41,493 nucleotides of DNA from Thermoproteota archaeon (GTDB lineage: Archaea; Korarchaeota; Korarchaeia; Korarchaeales; Korarchaeaceae): the NCBI GenBank assembly GCA_030130125.1, contig JARZZM010000011.1, forward strand, positions 1-41,493, given 5' to 3'. This document shows positions 15,270-22,428 of the stretch, piece by piece. The notes beneath the pieces are model-generated. The model saw only the letters and a list, made by a program, of their open reading frames with translations, did not search any database and was not told the origin of the DNA. The translations under genes and the position numbers were made by a program. How positions within the stretch are numbered: position 1 is the stretch's first letter; the number at the start of each line of letters is the position of its first letter.

Positions 15270-18200
15270 TTGGCTCGCGTATCCTCCTCAACCCTCTTGG
15301 AGATCCTGGGTTACAACTATAGGACCTATTCAGAGGAAGAGGTCAAACCCGAGAGGATTGATCTCACTTTCGGGGACCTAGCCCCCTCCCTTAAATCCTA
15401 CCCCGGTAAACCCTCGGAGATCGCTGAAATGAGGCTCTACTCGCACCAAGCCGAAGCTCTCAAGGCACTGGAGGAGGGTAAGAACGTCATCCTAATTTCC
15501 GGAACCGGTAGCGGTAAGACGGAGGCTTGGTTCTTCTACGCGGCTAAGGGCAAGCGGGCGCTGGCCATATACCCGACCCTAGCGTTAGCTAACGATCAGA
15601 TAAGGAGGCTCGAGGAGTACTCCAAGGCGCTGGACATCAGCTCCCAGGTGATAGATGCGAGGAGGAGGACCATCCTGATCAAAGAGTTGGGAAGGAGCGG
15701 CTTACGGATCAAGATCTCGAGCGTCGATCTCCTGATAACGAATCCAGCTTTCCTCATGACGGATTTGAAGAGGATAGCCACGAAGGGATCCTACTTATCT
15801 GACTTCGTGAGAGGTATGGACCTATTGGTGGTGGACGAGCTCGATTTCTACGGACCTAGGGAGCTCGCCCTCGTAATCTCCATGATGAGGATAATTTCCC
15901 TTTTAGCGAAGAAATCCCCCCAGTTCGTGATCCTCACCGCGACACTGGGAAATCCAGAGGAACTTGCAGAGTGTTTGACGTCGATAAACGGTAGGGAGAC
16001 CGTGATCATAAGGGGAAAGCCGTTCAGGGTGAGAAACGAGGTCTACCTCGTCCTAGGCAAGAACATGAAACGGATCTGGGAGGTCGTTCAGAGACATAGG
16101 GACGAGCTCCTCAGCCTTCCAATAGGTGAGGACCTGAGGGAAGCGATCACCGATTATGAGAGGTTTGAGAGGGATGTGTATCGAGTGGTTGAACTCCTAA
16201 GATCCGTCGGTGTTGAAGCTCCCCAGCCCGAGATCGATCCGGCTGAGGTGATATACCATTACGCTGAGGACGATGGGGTCACTCTGGTCTTCACTAGGGG
16301 TATAAGGTCTGCGGAAAGTCTGAAGAGGAGGCTCAAAACGGAATTTGGAATGGAGAATGTCGCCTCGCATCATCACCTAGTTTCTAAGGAGGAGAGGGAG
16401 GAGATAGAGGAAGCAGCTCGGAGGGGAGGGATCAAGGTCCTGATAAGCCCCAGAACGCTATCTCAGGGGTTGGACATCGGGACGGTGGTGAGGGTAGTCC
16501 ACTTGGGCATGCCAGAGAGCGTCCGCGAATTCAAGCAGAGGGAGGGCAGGAAGGGCAGGAGGGAGGAGTTGGGTTGGACGGAGACAGTGATCTTTCCCAT
16601 GCACAGATGGGACAAGGAGCTCCTTCTGAGGGGAGTGGAGGCCGTGGAGCAGTGGCTCCAGCTCCCCTTGGAGGTCGCCCTCGTCAACCCGAAGAACAAG
16701 TACTCCATACTATTCGAGGGGCTCTACAAGTTCGTCCATCCTAGGCTCCGGGATCAACTGAATCAGGAAGAGATAGATCTCCTCAAGGAGTTAGGGCTCG
16801 TTTCCCCATCAGGCCTCACCCAGCGTGGGAAGAGGGTCTGGGATAACCTTAACTTCTATGAGTTCGGGCCGCCCTACGGGTTCAAGCGAGCGCTGAGGGA
16901 GGGCGGTAATCTTCGGTACTTGGAGGACATAGGGCACTGCGACTTGGTCGAGAGATTTCAGCCGGGATCCATAGACTATAGCAACGATTCTGTGGTGGTT
17001 GACTTCCTCAGGAGGGGGAGGGTCATAACAGGGATAATAGAGGAGCCCCTGAACTACTCTACAATATACTCCTTCGATCCGCTCGCCTTCGTAATAGAGG
17101 AGTACGAGAGGACCAAGACGGAGTGGGGAGAGAGGGCGGACCTGATAGACGATTATTATAGAGGGAGGATCGGGAGTGAGGTGGTGTGCGTTGTGGATCC
17201 TCCCACCGACGGGTTCGGGGTGAAGACGAAGGTCCCTAACAGGGTCTACTGGAAGGTGACCTCCTCCAAGGTTAGGCCCATCCCCCTAGATGATAAGACC
17301 CTGTTCATAAGGGAGAGCAGGTCCCTTCCGGTCATGGGACCCACCGGAGGTGTTTATAGGGATTACACCTATGGGCTATCGATCGAGCTCGATCCCGGCG
17401 AGGATCTGACCTGGCTGAGGATAGGCCTAGCGACGCTCGTGCTGGTCATGAGGGTCTCGAAGGGGATACCCATAGATGCAATAGCCTACGAGGTAACGAA
17501 CATCGGGGATAAGAAAATTTTGCTTCTCCACGAACCTGAATCAGCTGGTCTTCTCGAGCAGTTAGATTGGTCAGCGGTGCTCAAGGATGTGGAAAGGTTC
17601 CAGCCAGACGATCTATCTGAAGTTTTGATGATGCTGATAGATGATCAGGCCCATTACGAGCTAGTGGTCTCAGGGTTGAGATGGGATCTGGCCATTAAGT
17701 TCGCCAAGAGGGCGGTTAGCTATCTCCTGTTGAAGCAGAGGATACCTTTGATCCTAGAGGGAAGAGAGTTCCTCGTTCCGAAGCCGTCTAGGGCCCACAA
17801 GATCCTGACGATGGATTCTGTGGTTATGCCCCTCTCCGACGCGGTGACCCTCGGGGTTATAGCCGTGTTCGACGGTGAGAATGTGGGTATCCAGACGATA
17901 GCCAAGGAGTTCTTTGAAGGGCAGAGCTATGATCTATCTGAGTTGGAGAAAGCCGTTAACGATGGTTTCGCACTGATATGCTGGGACTTCGCTTCCCTCA
18001 CTAGAGACCTCACCATGCTGGGACAGAAGACCCTAGTCTACGTGCTCCAAGGACTGAGATCCGAGGGAAAGGTAGTTGAGCTGAGACCGTTGGTGGAGGA
18101 CTTCTTGGGAGTCTCGCCTGTCTCCCTAGAAGAGGTAGCGAAGGGTATGTGGGGGATAAAGCGGTCCCTAAAAGATGCTCTGGTTGAGGCCAAGAGGTCC

Positions 18201-18335
18201 ATGAGTAAGATTGAGGAGAGAAGTGAGGTGGATTGGAGGAGATACACCAAGTACTTGAGGGAGAAGGTCAGGGAAATAGTGGAGGATAGAGTGAGGTCTC
18301 TCTACCTCACCTACTTGGCGCTGAGCGGTCAGTAG
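15270..18335 (+). CDS. Large SF2 DEAD/DEAH-type helicase with uncharacterised C-terminal half
   Basis: A 1021-residue superfamily 2 helicase. The motor motifs are GTGSGKTEAW (Walker A, about 77-86), VVDELDFYG (motif II as DELD, about 190), TATLGNP (III, about 226), TLVFTRG (IV), LISPRTLSQGLDIG (V) and QREGRKGRR (VI, about 428). The organisation recalls YprA/Hrq1-like and other DUF1998-linked helicases (COG1205), but no C-terminal cysteine cluster is visible. Residues about 560-1021 are not recognised; a stretch LLLHEPESAGLLEQ resembles the DUF1998 region, and VIAVFDGENVG begins a possible further domain. It starts at TTG 15270, with AGGT seven nt upstream and 5 nt after the Hsp20-like stop, so it belongs to the resection operon. 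Its 3' end overlaps convergent metK by 7 nt. Confidence 0.85.
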   Translation: MARVSSSTLLEILGYNYRTYSEEEVKPERIDLTFGDLAPSLKSYPGKPSEIAEMRLYSHQAEALKALEEGKNVILISGTGSGKTEAWFFYAAKGKRALAIYPTLALANDQIRRLEEYSKALDISSQVIDARRRTILIKELGRSGLRIKISSVDLLITNPAFLMTDLKRIATKGSYLSDFVRGMDLLVVDELDFYGPRELALVISMMRIISLLAKKSPQFVILTATLGNPEELAECLTSINGRETVIIRGKPFRVRNEVYLVLGKNMKRIWEVVQRHRDELLSLPIGEDLREAITDYERFERDVYRVVELLRSVGVEAPQPEIDPAEVIYHYAEDDGVTLVFTRGIRSAESLKRRLKTEFGMENVASHHHLVSKEEREEIEEAARRGGIKVLISPRTLSQGLDIGTVVRVVHLGMPESVREFKQREGRKGRREELGWTETVIFPMHRWDKELLLRGVEAVEQWLQLPLEVALVNPKNKYSILFEGLYKFVHPRLRDQLNQEEIDLLKELGLVSPSGLTQRGKRVWDNLNFYEFGPPYGFKRALREGGNLRYLEDIGHCDLVERFQPGSIDYSNDSVVVDFLRRGRVITGIIEEPLNYSTIYSFDPLAFVIEEYERTKTEWGERADLIDDYYRGRIGSEVVCVVDPPTDGFGVKTKVPNRVYWKVTSSKVRPIPLDDKTLFIRESRSLPVMGPTGGVYRDYTYGLSIELDPGEDLTWLRIGLATLVLVMRVSKGIPIDAIAYEVTNIGDKKILLLHEPESAGLLEQLDWSAVLKDVERFQPDDLSEVLMMLIDDQAHYELVVSGLRWDLAIKFAKRAVSYLLLKQRIPLILEGREFLVPKPSRAHKILTMDSVVMPLSDAVTLGVIAVFDGENVGIQTIAKEFFEGQSYDLSELEKAVNDGFALICWDFASLTRDLTMLGQKTLVYVLQGLRSEGKVVELRPLVEDFLGVSPVSLEEVAKGMWGIKRSLKDALVEAKRSMSKIEERSEVDWRRYTKYLREKVREIVEDRVRSLYLTYLALSGQ

Positions 18336-19531
18336 ACGGGGACCATCCCGTCTATGAGCCTGTTGACGAACTCCCCTATGTTATCGAGTTCCGACGCAAT
18401 GATCTCCTCTATCTGCCCCTTTATGTCCTCAAAGTTCGCCTCGGTGTACACCTCCGCCGCGGCCAGCGCTGGCTCATTTATCGGTTTTCCTATCCTGCTC
18501 AGTAGCCAGACGTAGACCTCCTGAACTTCTTCCACTTCCTTAACTATCTTCTTGGCTATTTCGTGGGTATATGCATTGTATATCTTACCCACATGACTGA
18601 CGGGGTTCTTCCCGGCAGCTGCCTCCGAGCTCCTAGGTCTCATCAGGGGGATGACCCCGTTGACCCCGTTCCCCCTGCCGACCTGGCCAGAATCGCCTCC
18701 CTCGGCAGAAGTGCCTAGGACGGTTAAGTATACACCGTGTACTCCCCTGCCCTCCACATCTAGCGTGTTAATGTGAACATCAATCCTATCGAAGTAGTTC
18801 GTGAACCTCTCCTTCAGGAAGGAGTTGATCCTGTCCAAGACCTCCTGCTTACTTCTGAAGTACTCAGACTCGCTGGAGACGAACCTGTCCACGAAAGCGA
18901 GCGCTATGGTCAGGTCCAAGTGGTTGTTGTGCCGGCTCCCCATGACCTTTATATCCTCACCGGTCTCTTCAAATTCCTTCTTAAACTCCGGGGAGTTCAG
19001 ATACTTCTCCAGCTCCAAGACCACCCTCTCAGTTTTGGAGAGTGGAGCGTAGCCCACAGCTGCTGATGTATCGTTGGCGCCCATTATCTCGGAGCCTCGC
19101 CTGAATATGTCTGTCAGCTCAGCACTCCCCTGTTTTAGCTCTATCTGGTAGCGGACATGCTCGTCTGGATCGACGAACCGGAGGTTCTCCCTTATCCAGC
19201 TCTTGGCTGCGCTCATGACGATCTTCTCCAAGTCTATGGACTCTCCCGCGTAGGAGACAGTGGCTCTGTCACCGAAGACGATCAGCATAGGTTCGATTAC
19301 CTTGCCTCCACCGAACTGTGGCTCGGTAACACCTGCAGCCAATAGCGATTTATCCGCGTTGTAGTGGAGGATGCCACCGAACTTCTTGAGATACTCCTTG
19401 TTCAGCTCCAAAGCTACCCGCTCCATTATACCATCTGTGATCGTATCTGGATGGCCCTTACCCTTTCTCTCAACAATCTCAATGGGTTGCCTGTCCATAG
19501 GGAGCTTGTTACATTTGGAGACCTTCAGCAT
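18329..19531 (-). CDS. metK: S-adenosylmethionine synthetase, archaeal type
   Basis: A 400-residue methionine adenosyltransferase of the archaeal family (Pfam AdoMet_Synthase), which makes SAM from ATP and methionine. It is clearly distinct in length and motifs from bacterial MetK. Diagnostic segments are VERKGKGHPDTITDG near the start, HYNADKSLLAAG, EGGDSGQVGRGNGVNG and SEAAAGKNPVSHVGKIYN. The ATG at 19531 is preceded by AGGTGAT four nt upstream. A TATA-like GATTTATCAA at 19562-19571 would give a short leader. SAM made here feeds the five radical SAM enzymes and the methyltransferase of this window. The large gap upstream contains a foldable GC-rich segment. Confidence 0.97.
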   Translation of the reverse strand: MLKVSKCNKLPMDRQPIEIVERKGKGHPDTITDGIMERVALELNKEYLKKFGGILHYNADKSLLAAGVTEPQFGGGKVIEPMLIVFGDRATVSYAGESIDLEKIVMSAAKSWIRENLRFVDPDEHVRYQIELKQGSAELTDIFRRGSEIMGANDTSAAVGYAPLSKTERVVLELEKYLNSPEFKKEFEETGEDIKVMGSRHNNHLDLTIALAFVDRFVSSESEYFRSKQEVLDRINSFLKERFTNYFDRIDVHINTLDVEGRGVHGVYLTVLGTSAEGGDSGQVGRGNGVNGVIPLMRPRSSEAAAGKNPVSHVGKIYNAYTHEIAKKIVKEVEEVQEVYVWLLSRIGKPINEPALAAAEVYTEANFEDIKGQIEEIIASELDNIGEFVNRLIDGMVPVY

Positions 19532-19561
19532 GAAATCACCTACTAAGGGCCAGATAAGAAA

Positions 19562-19571
19562 TTGATAAATC
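19562..19571 (-). promoter_or_regulatory. metK TATA-like box
   Basis: GATTTATCAA on the minus strand lies about 35 nt from the metK ATG, predicting a short leader that includes the AGGTGAT ribosome site. Confidence 0.4.
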
Positions 19572-19590
19572 TTCCATCGGCCAAATTACC

Positions 19591-19704
19591 CGAAAATGCT
19601 GATGCAGAGAGGAGGAGTGGAAGGGTAGGATCACCCCGAGAGGAGATCTAAGGCCCGATCCCCCTCCCCGGGATCATCCTCTCACCCCCCATTTCTCCTC
19701 CACA
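19591..19704 (+). ncRNA. Candidate structured RNA
   Basis: A GC-rich island in an otherwise AT-rich gap folds into one long imperfect hairpin: GGAGGAG (19611-19617) pairs with CTCCTCC (19695-19701), TGG with CCA, GGGT (19623-19626) with ACCC (19684-19687), GAGAGGA (19638-19644) with TCCTCTC (19677-19683), and CCCG with CGGG at the tip. The basal stem is directly followed by ACA (19702-19704), as in archaeal H/ACA guide RNAs, and the ACA lies 14 nt below the upper stem, but no clear kink-turn is visible. AATTGATAAATC near 19559-19570 could be its TATA box. On the minus strand the same structure would lie upstream of metK. Strand and function are uncertain. Confidence 0.3.
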
Positions 19705-19886
19705 GTTATTAGCCAGAGCTTGTATTTAAGATTTTCGTTATATCTCGTAAATTTAGCAAAATAAAGACATGATAGATCGGTAAATTCGATTTATAATATG
19801 GATATCTGACTATTAAATTAAATTATTTTCAGAGAGTAAGCAGTACACCATTTCACCATCCATTCGGCCCATTTCCCTCGAAAAAC

Positions 19887-19899
19887 TAAGCAAAGCTTA
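19887..19899 (+). promoter_or_regulatory. Inverted repeat overlapping the TATA region of the radical SAM operon
   Basis: TAAGC-AAA-GCTTA forms 5-bp arms around a 3-nt spacer and runs into the TATA-like CTTATAG (19896-19902), about 26 nt before the expected transcript start. A repressor bound here would block TBP. The HTH gene at 21004, in the same operon, is the obvious candidate, which is inference. Confidence 0.35.
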
Positions 19900-19932
19900 T
19901 AGTTATGTGGGGAGGACTTGGAGCGTTCGATT

Positions 19933-20994
19933 ATGGCGCTCCTAATAGTGACCACAACTGGACTCTGTAATCTAAAGTGCTCCTACTGCGGGGGCAGCTT
20001 CCCCCCACATCTGGTCCCCCCGAAGGAGCAATACGGACTAGAGGATCTGGTAGCCCTAGTCAAGAGCTTGGATGCGGATGTCGCTTTTTATGGCGGAGAG
20101 CCCTTGATCAACCCCGGACTGATCGAGAATGTCATGGATGCCCTAGGGCCTGGGAGGCGTTACATAATTCAAACCAATGGGACGCTCTTCGATAATCTGC
20201 CGGAGGATTATTGGTTGAGATTCGATGCCATACTTCTCTCCATAGATGGCAGAAGGGAGGTTAACGACCACTATAGGGGTAAAGGGAACTACGATACCGT
20301 GTTGAAAACAGCCAGGCGCTTGAGGGAGCTCGGGTATAGCGGTGACCTAATAGCCAGGATGACTGTCTGGGACCGCAGCGATATATACGAGGAGGTAACT
20401 CATTTGCTCGAGCTAGGTTTGTTTGACCATGTCCACTGGCAATTGAATGTTATATGGACCGAGCTGTGGGATTTCAGGAAATGGGCTGATGACTCATATC
20501 TTCCTGGAATAAGGAGGCTGGTCTCCCTCTGGGTTGAGAGGATGAGGCAGGGAGAGGTCCTAGGAATAGTCCCGTTTCTAGGGATAGCTAAAGTGGCCCT
20601 TTTCGGCGAGTGGAGGAGCCCTCCTTGCGGTGCAGGATCTGAGACCTTCACCCTACTCCCAGATGGGAGGATAGTGGCTTGTCCTATCGCTGTTGACTCC
20701 GAGTGGGCAGTTGTGGGAGATGTGAAGAGCGGTGTCTTGAGGAAGGTCCTCATAGGAGAACCCTGTACGAGCTGCAGCTACTTCAAGTACTGTGGAGGGA
20801 GATGCCTCTATACCTATATGGAGAGACATTGGGGTGAGAAGGGTTTCAGAGACGTGTGCTTCGTCACTAAAGCGACTATAGAAGAGATCTTGTCGAGAGT
20901 AGGTGAAATAAGATCTCTCATAGAGGAAGGCGTGGTGAAGCGAGAGGAGATATATTATCCTCCCTACGATAACACTACGGAGATAATCCCGTAA
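19933..20994 (+). CDS. SPASM-type radical SAM enzyme, AF0577-like putative peptide maturase
   Basis: A 353-residue radical SAM enzyme. C12, C16 and C19 (in GLCNLKCSYCGG) bind the SAM cluster, followed by YGGEP. The C-terminal part has a SPASM-like set of cysteines near 232, 250, 277, 280, 286, 290 and 309 (CTSC, then YCGGRC), enough for auxiliary Fe-S clusters. The CGG after the cluster motif and the ending TEIIP resemble the archaeal family known as putative peptide-modifying radical SAM, AF0577 family. TTG 19918 is also in frame, but the ribosome site would be too close to it. ATG 19933 has the natural MALLIVTTTGLC beginning, so I chose it. Operon with HTH, methyltransferase and hydrolase genes. 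No precursor peptide gene was found. Confidence 0.82.
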   Translation: MALLIVTTTGLCNLKCSYCGGSFPPHLVPPKEQYGLEDLVALVKSLDADVAFYGGEPLINPGLIENVMDALGPGRRYIIQTNGTLFDNLPEDYWLRFDAILLSIDGRREVNDHYRGKGNYDTVLKTARRLRELGYSGDLIARMTVWDRSDIYEEVTHLLELGLFDHVHWQLNVIWTELWDFRKWADDSYLPGIRRLVSLWVERMRQGEVLGIVPFLGIAKVALFGEWRSPPCGAGSETFTLLPDGRIVACPIAVDSEWAVVGDVKSGVLRKVLIGEPCTSCSYFKYCGGRCLYTYMERHWGEKGFRDVCFVTKATIEEILSRVGEIRSLIEEGVVKREEIYYPPYDNTTEIIP

Positions 20995-21003
20995 GGTGAT
21001 CCT

Positions 21004-21297
21004 TTGAACTGGGACGATCTCTTGGTCGAGGCCTTCTCGAACAGGATCAGGGTTAGAATACTTAGACTTCTGTCTTCGACTAGAGGCGGTATGAACATAA
21101 GTAAGATAGCTAGGACGCTAAATGTATCGTACAGCTCGGCTGAGAGGAACCTTGAAGCGTTAAGATCGGTGGGAATATTGGAGGAGGTCAGGCTGGGGAG
21201 GGTTAGAATATATAGGCTATCGGGTAAGAGGGAGGTTAGAGCCGTACTGAGGTGCTTGATGCCCCATGAGCTGGAGGGCCTTCGAGAGGATAGCTGA
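21004..21297 (+). CDS. ArsR-like winged-helix regulator
   Basis: A 97-residue winged-helix DNA-binding protein. The first helix reads LLVEAFSNRIRVRILRLL, the helix-turn-helix is ISKIARTLNVSYSSAERNLEALRSVGIL, and the wing is EEVRLGRVRIYRL, an ArsR/HTH_20 pattern. There is no metal-binding CxC motif, so it is not a classical metal sensor. TTG 21004 is preceded by AAGGTGAT at normal spacing and lies 9 nt after the radical SAM stop. The gene overlaps the methyltransferase by 32 nt. It probably regulates its own operon, possibly through the inverted repeat at 19887-19899. Confidence 0.82.
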   Translation: MNWDDLLVEAFSNRIRVRILRLLSSTRGGMNISKIARTLNVSYSSAERNLEALRSVGILEEVRLGRVRIYRLSGKREVRAVLRCLMPHELEGLREDS

Positions 21298-21859
21298 GCG
21301 TTATGACAAGTGGTATGAGGAGAACGAGGACATCTATCTAGCTGAGCTCTCGTGCTTAAAGGACCTACTCAGAAAGGACGGTCCGTGCTTGGAGGTGGGC
21401 GTCGGAACGGGGAGATTCGCCGGACCCCTCCAGATAGATGTTGGATTGGATGCCGCTTATTCTCCCCTGCTGTTGGCGAAGGATAGGGGTTTAGAGGTCG
21501 TTCAGGGTAAGGCAGAGTCTCTTCCCTTCAGAGATTCATCGTTCTCCTGCGTTATCCTAGTGGTCACACTCTGCTTCCTAGAGGATAGGGAAATGGCGCT
21601 TAAGGAGATCGCTAGGGTGCTAAATAAGAGGGGTCTTCTTTACGTATGCGTGATCCCCTCGGAATCGCCGCTGGGAAAGCGGTACTCTGAGAAGAGGGGA
21701 TCGGGATCCATATACTCTTACGCTAAGTTCGTCAGCAGAGAGGAGCTCCTCTCCCTCCTCAGAAGCAGAGGTTTCCTCCCCATGAGTGAGTGCCACACCT
21801 TAATAGAGGGAGGGGTTCCGAACTTCTTATGTTTGGAAGCAATCTACCCGGAAGGCTAG
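21266..21859 (+). CDS. Class I SAM-dependent methyltransferase
   Basis: A 197-residue Methyltransf_11-type enzyme. Motif I is CLEVGVGTGRFA (about 41-52). The next acidic strand reads IDVGLDAAYSPLLLAKDRG, motif II region KAESLPFRDSSFSCVILVVTLCFLED, and motif III EIARVLNKRGLLYVCV. The substrate part (after about 130) is short and gives no clue. It begins inside the regulator gene with ATG 21266 and no ribosome site. Later starts would remove the conserved AERYDKWY helix. It overlaps the hydrolase gene by about 31 nt, so all four genes are translationally coupled. Substrate unknown; possibly the product of the radical SAM enzyme. Confidence 0.88.
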   Translation: MSWRAFERIAERYDKWYEENEDIYLAELSCLKDLLRKDGPCLEVGVGTGRFAGPLQIDVGLDAAYSPLLLAKDRGLEVVQGKAESLPFRDSSFSCVILVVTLCFLEDREMALKEIARVLNKRGLLYVCVIPSESPLGKRYSEKRGSGSIYSYAKFVSREELLSLLRSRGFLPMSECHTLIEGGVPNFLCLEAIYPEG

Positions 21860-22425
21860 ATCCTGAGAACACGTTCCTGCTAGTTATAGACATGCAAGAA
21901 TCTTTTTCCAAGATAATAGTGGATTTTGACTCGATAGTCGACTCCATAACTTTGCTGGCTAGGATATCCAAGCTCCTAGGCATGCCCGTGGTGGGGACTG
22001 AACAGGCCCCAGATAAACTGGGCAGAACCGTTCGAGAGGTGGATGAGTTACTGGACGAGAAGATGGAAAAGACTTCCTTCGATGCGTTCAGGGATGAGAG
22101 AATCAGGGAGAGGTTAATCAGCTTGGGAAGGAGAAAAGTCCTGCTAACGGGCATAGAGGCCCATATATGCGTGCTTCAGACCGCATTGAGTGCGACATCC
22201 CATGGTCTAGAGGTCCACTTAGTCAATGACGCCACTGGATCGACGTTCCCTGAGGATAAGGAGGTTATCCTAGCTAGGTTGCTAAGGGAGGGGATCCACG
22301 TAACGACCTCTGAATCTGCGGTGTACGAGCTCTTAGGTAGCTCGGAACACTACAGGTTCAAGGAGGTGGTGCCTCTGGTGAAAGAGTACAGAAGTAGAAG
22401 GTGGAGAAAGATGAGGGGGGAGTAA
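21829..22425 (+). CDS. Isochorismatase-like cysteine hydrolase
   Basis: A 198-residue isochorismatase-superfamily hydrolase (nicotinamidase/YcaC-like). The catalytic triad is present: Asp in VIDMQES (about residue 19), Lys in MEKTSFDAF (about 81) and Cys in GIEAHICVLQTAL (about 113). The usual cis-peptide position precedes the nucleophile. Family members hydrolyse amides or isochorismate; the specificity loop does not identify the substrate. The frame opens at 21790, but the ATG at 21829 gives the natural start and is preceded by GGGAGGGG (13 nt away). It is the last gene of the radical SAM operon and is convergent with the PKD gene (3-nt gap). Confidence 0.87.
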   Translation: MFGSNLPGRLDPENTFLLVIDMQESFSKIIVDFDSIVDSITLLARISKLLGMPVVGTEQAPDKLGRTVREVDELLDEKMEKTSFDAFRDERIRERLISLGRRKVLLTGIEAHICVLQTALSATSHGLEVHLVNDATGSTFPEDKEVILARLLREGIHVTTSESAVYELLGSSEHYRFKEVVPLVKEYRSRRWRKMRGE

Positions 22426-22428
22426 ATT

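Larger units (their letters stand above)
19532..19932. other. Largest intergenic region: foldable GC-rich island and AT-rich promoter zone
   Basis: No credible protein gene fits here; every ATG-initiated frame on either strand closes within a few codons. From left to right it holds the metK promoter, a GC-rich, self-complementary segment (19611-19701), a strongly AT-rich stretch (about 19725-19850), and the promoter of the downstream radical SAM operon with a small inverted repeat at 19887-19899. Confidence 0.6.

Noticed and set aside
19725-19850. AT-rich stretch as a replication origin
   Set aside because: No origin recognition box repeats and no cdc6/orc1 gene nearby.
19800-19862. Very short minus-strand ORF (13 codons, MVKWC start) upstream of the radical SAM operon as precursor peptide
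   Set aside because: Too short, wrong strand for the operon, and no leader/core pattern; no evidence beyond position.
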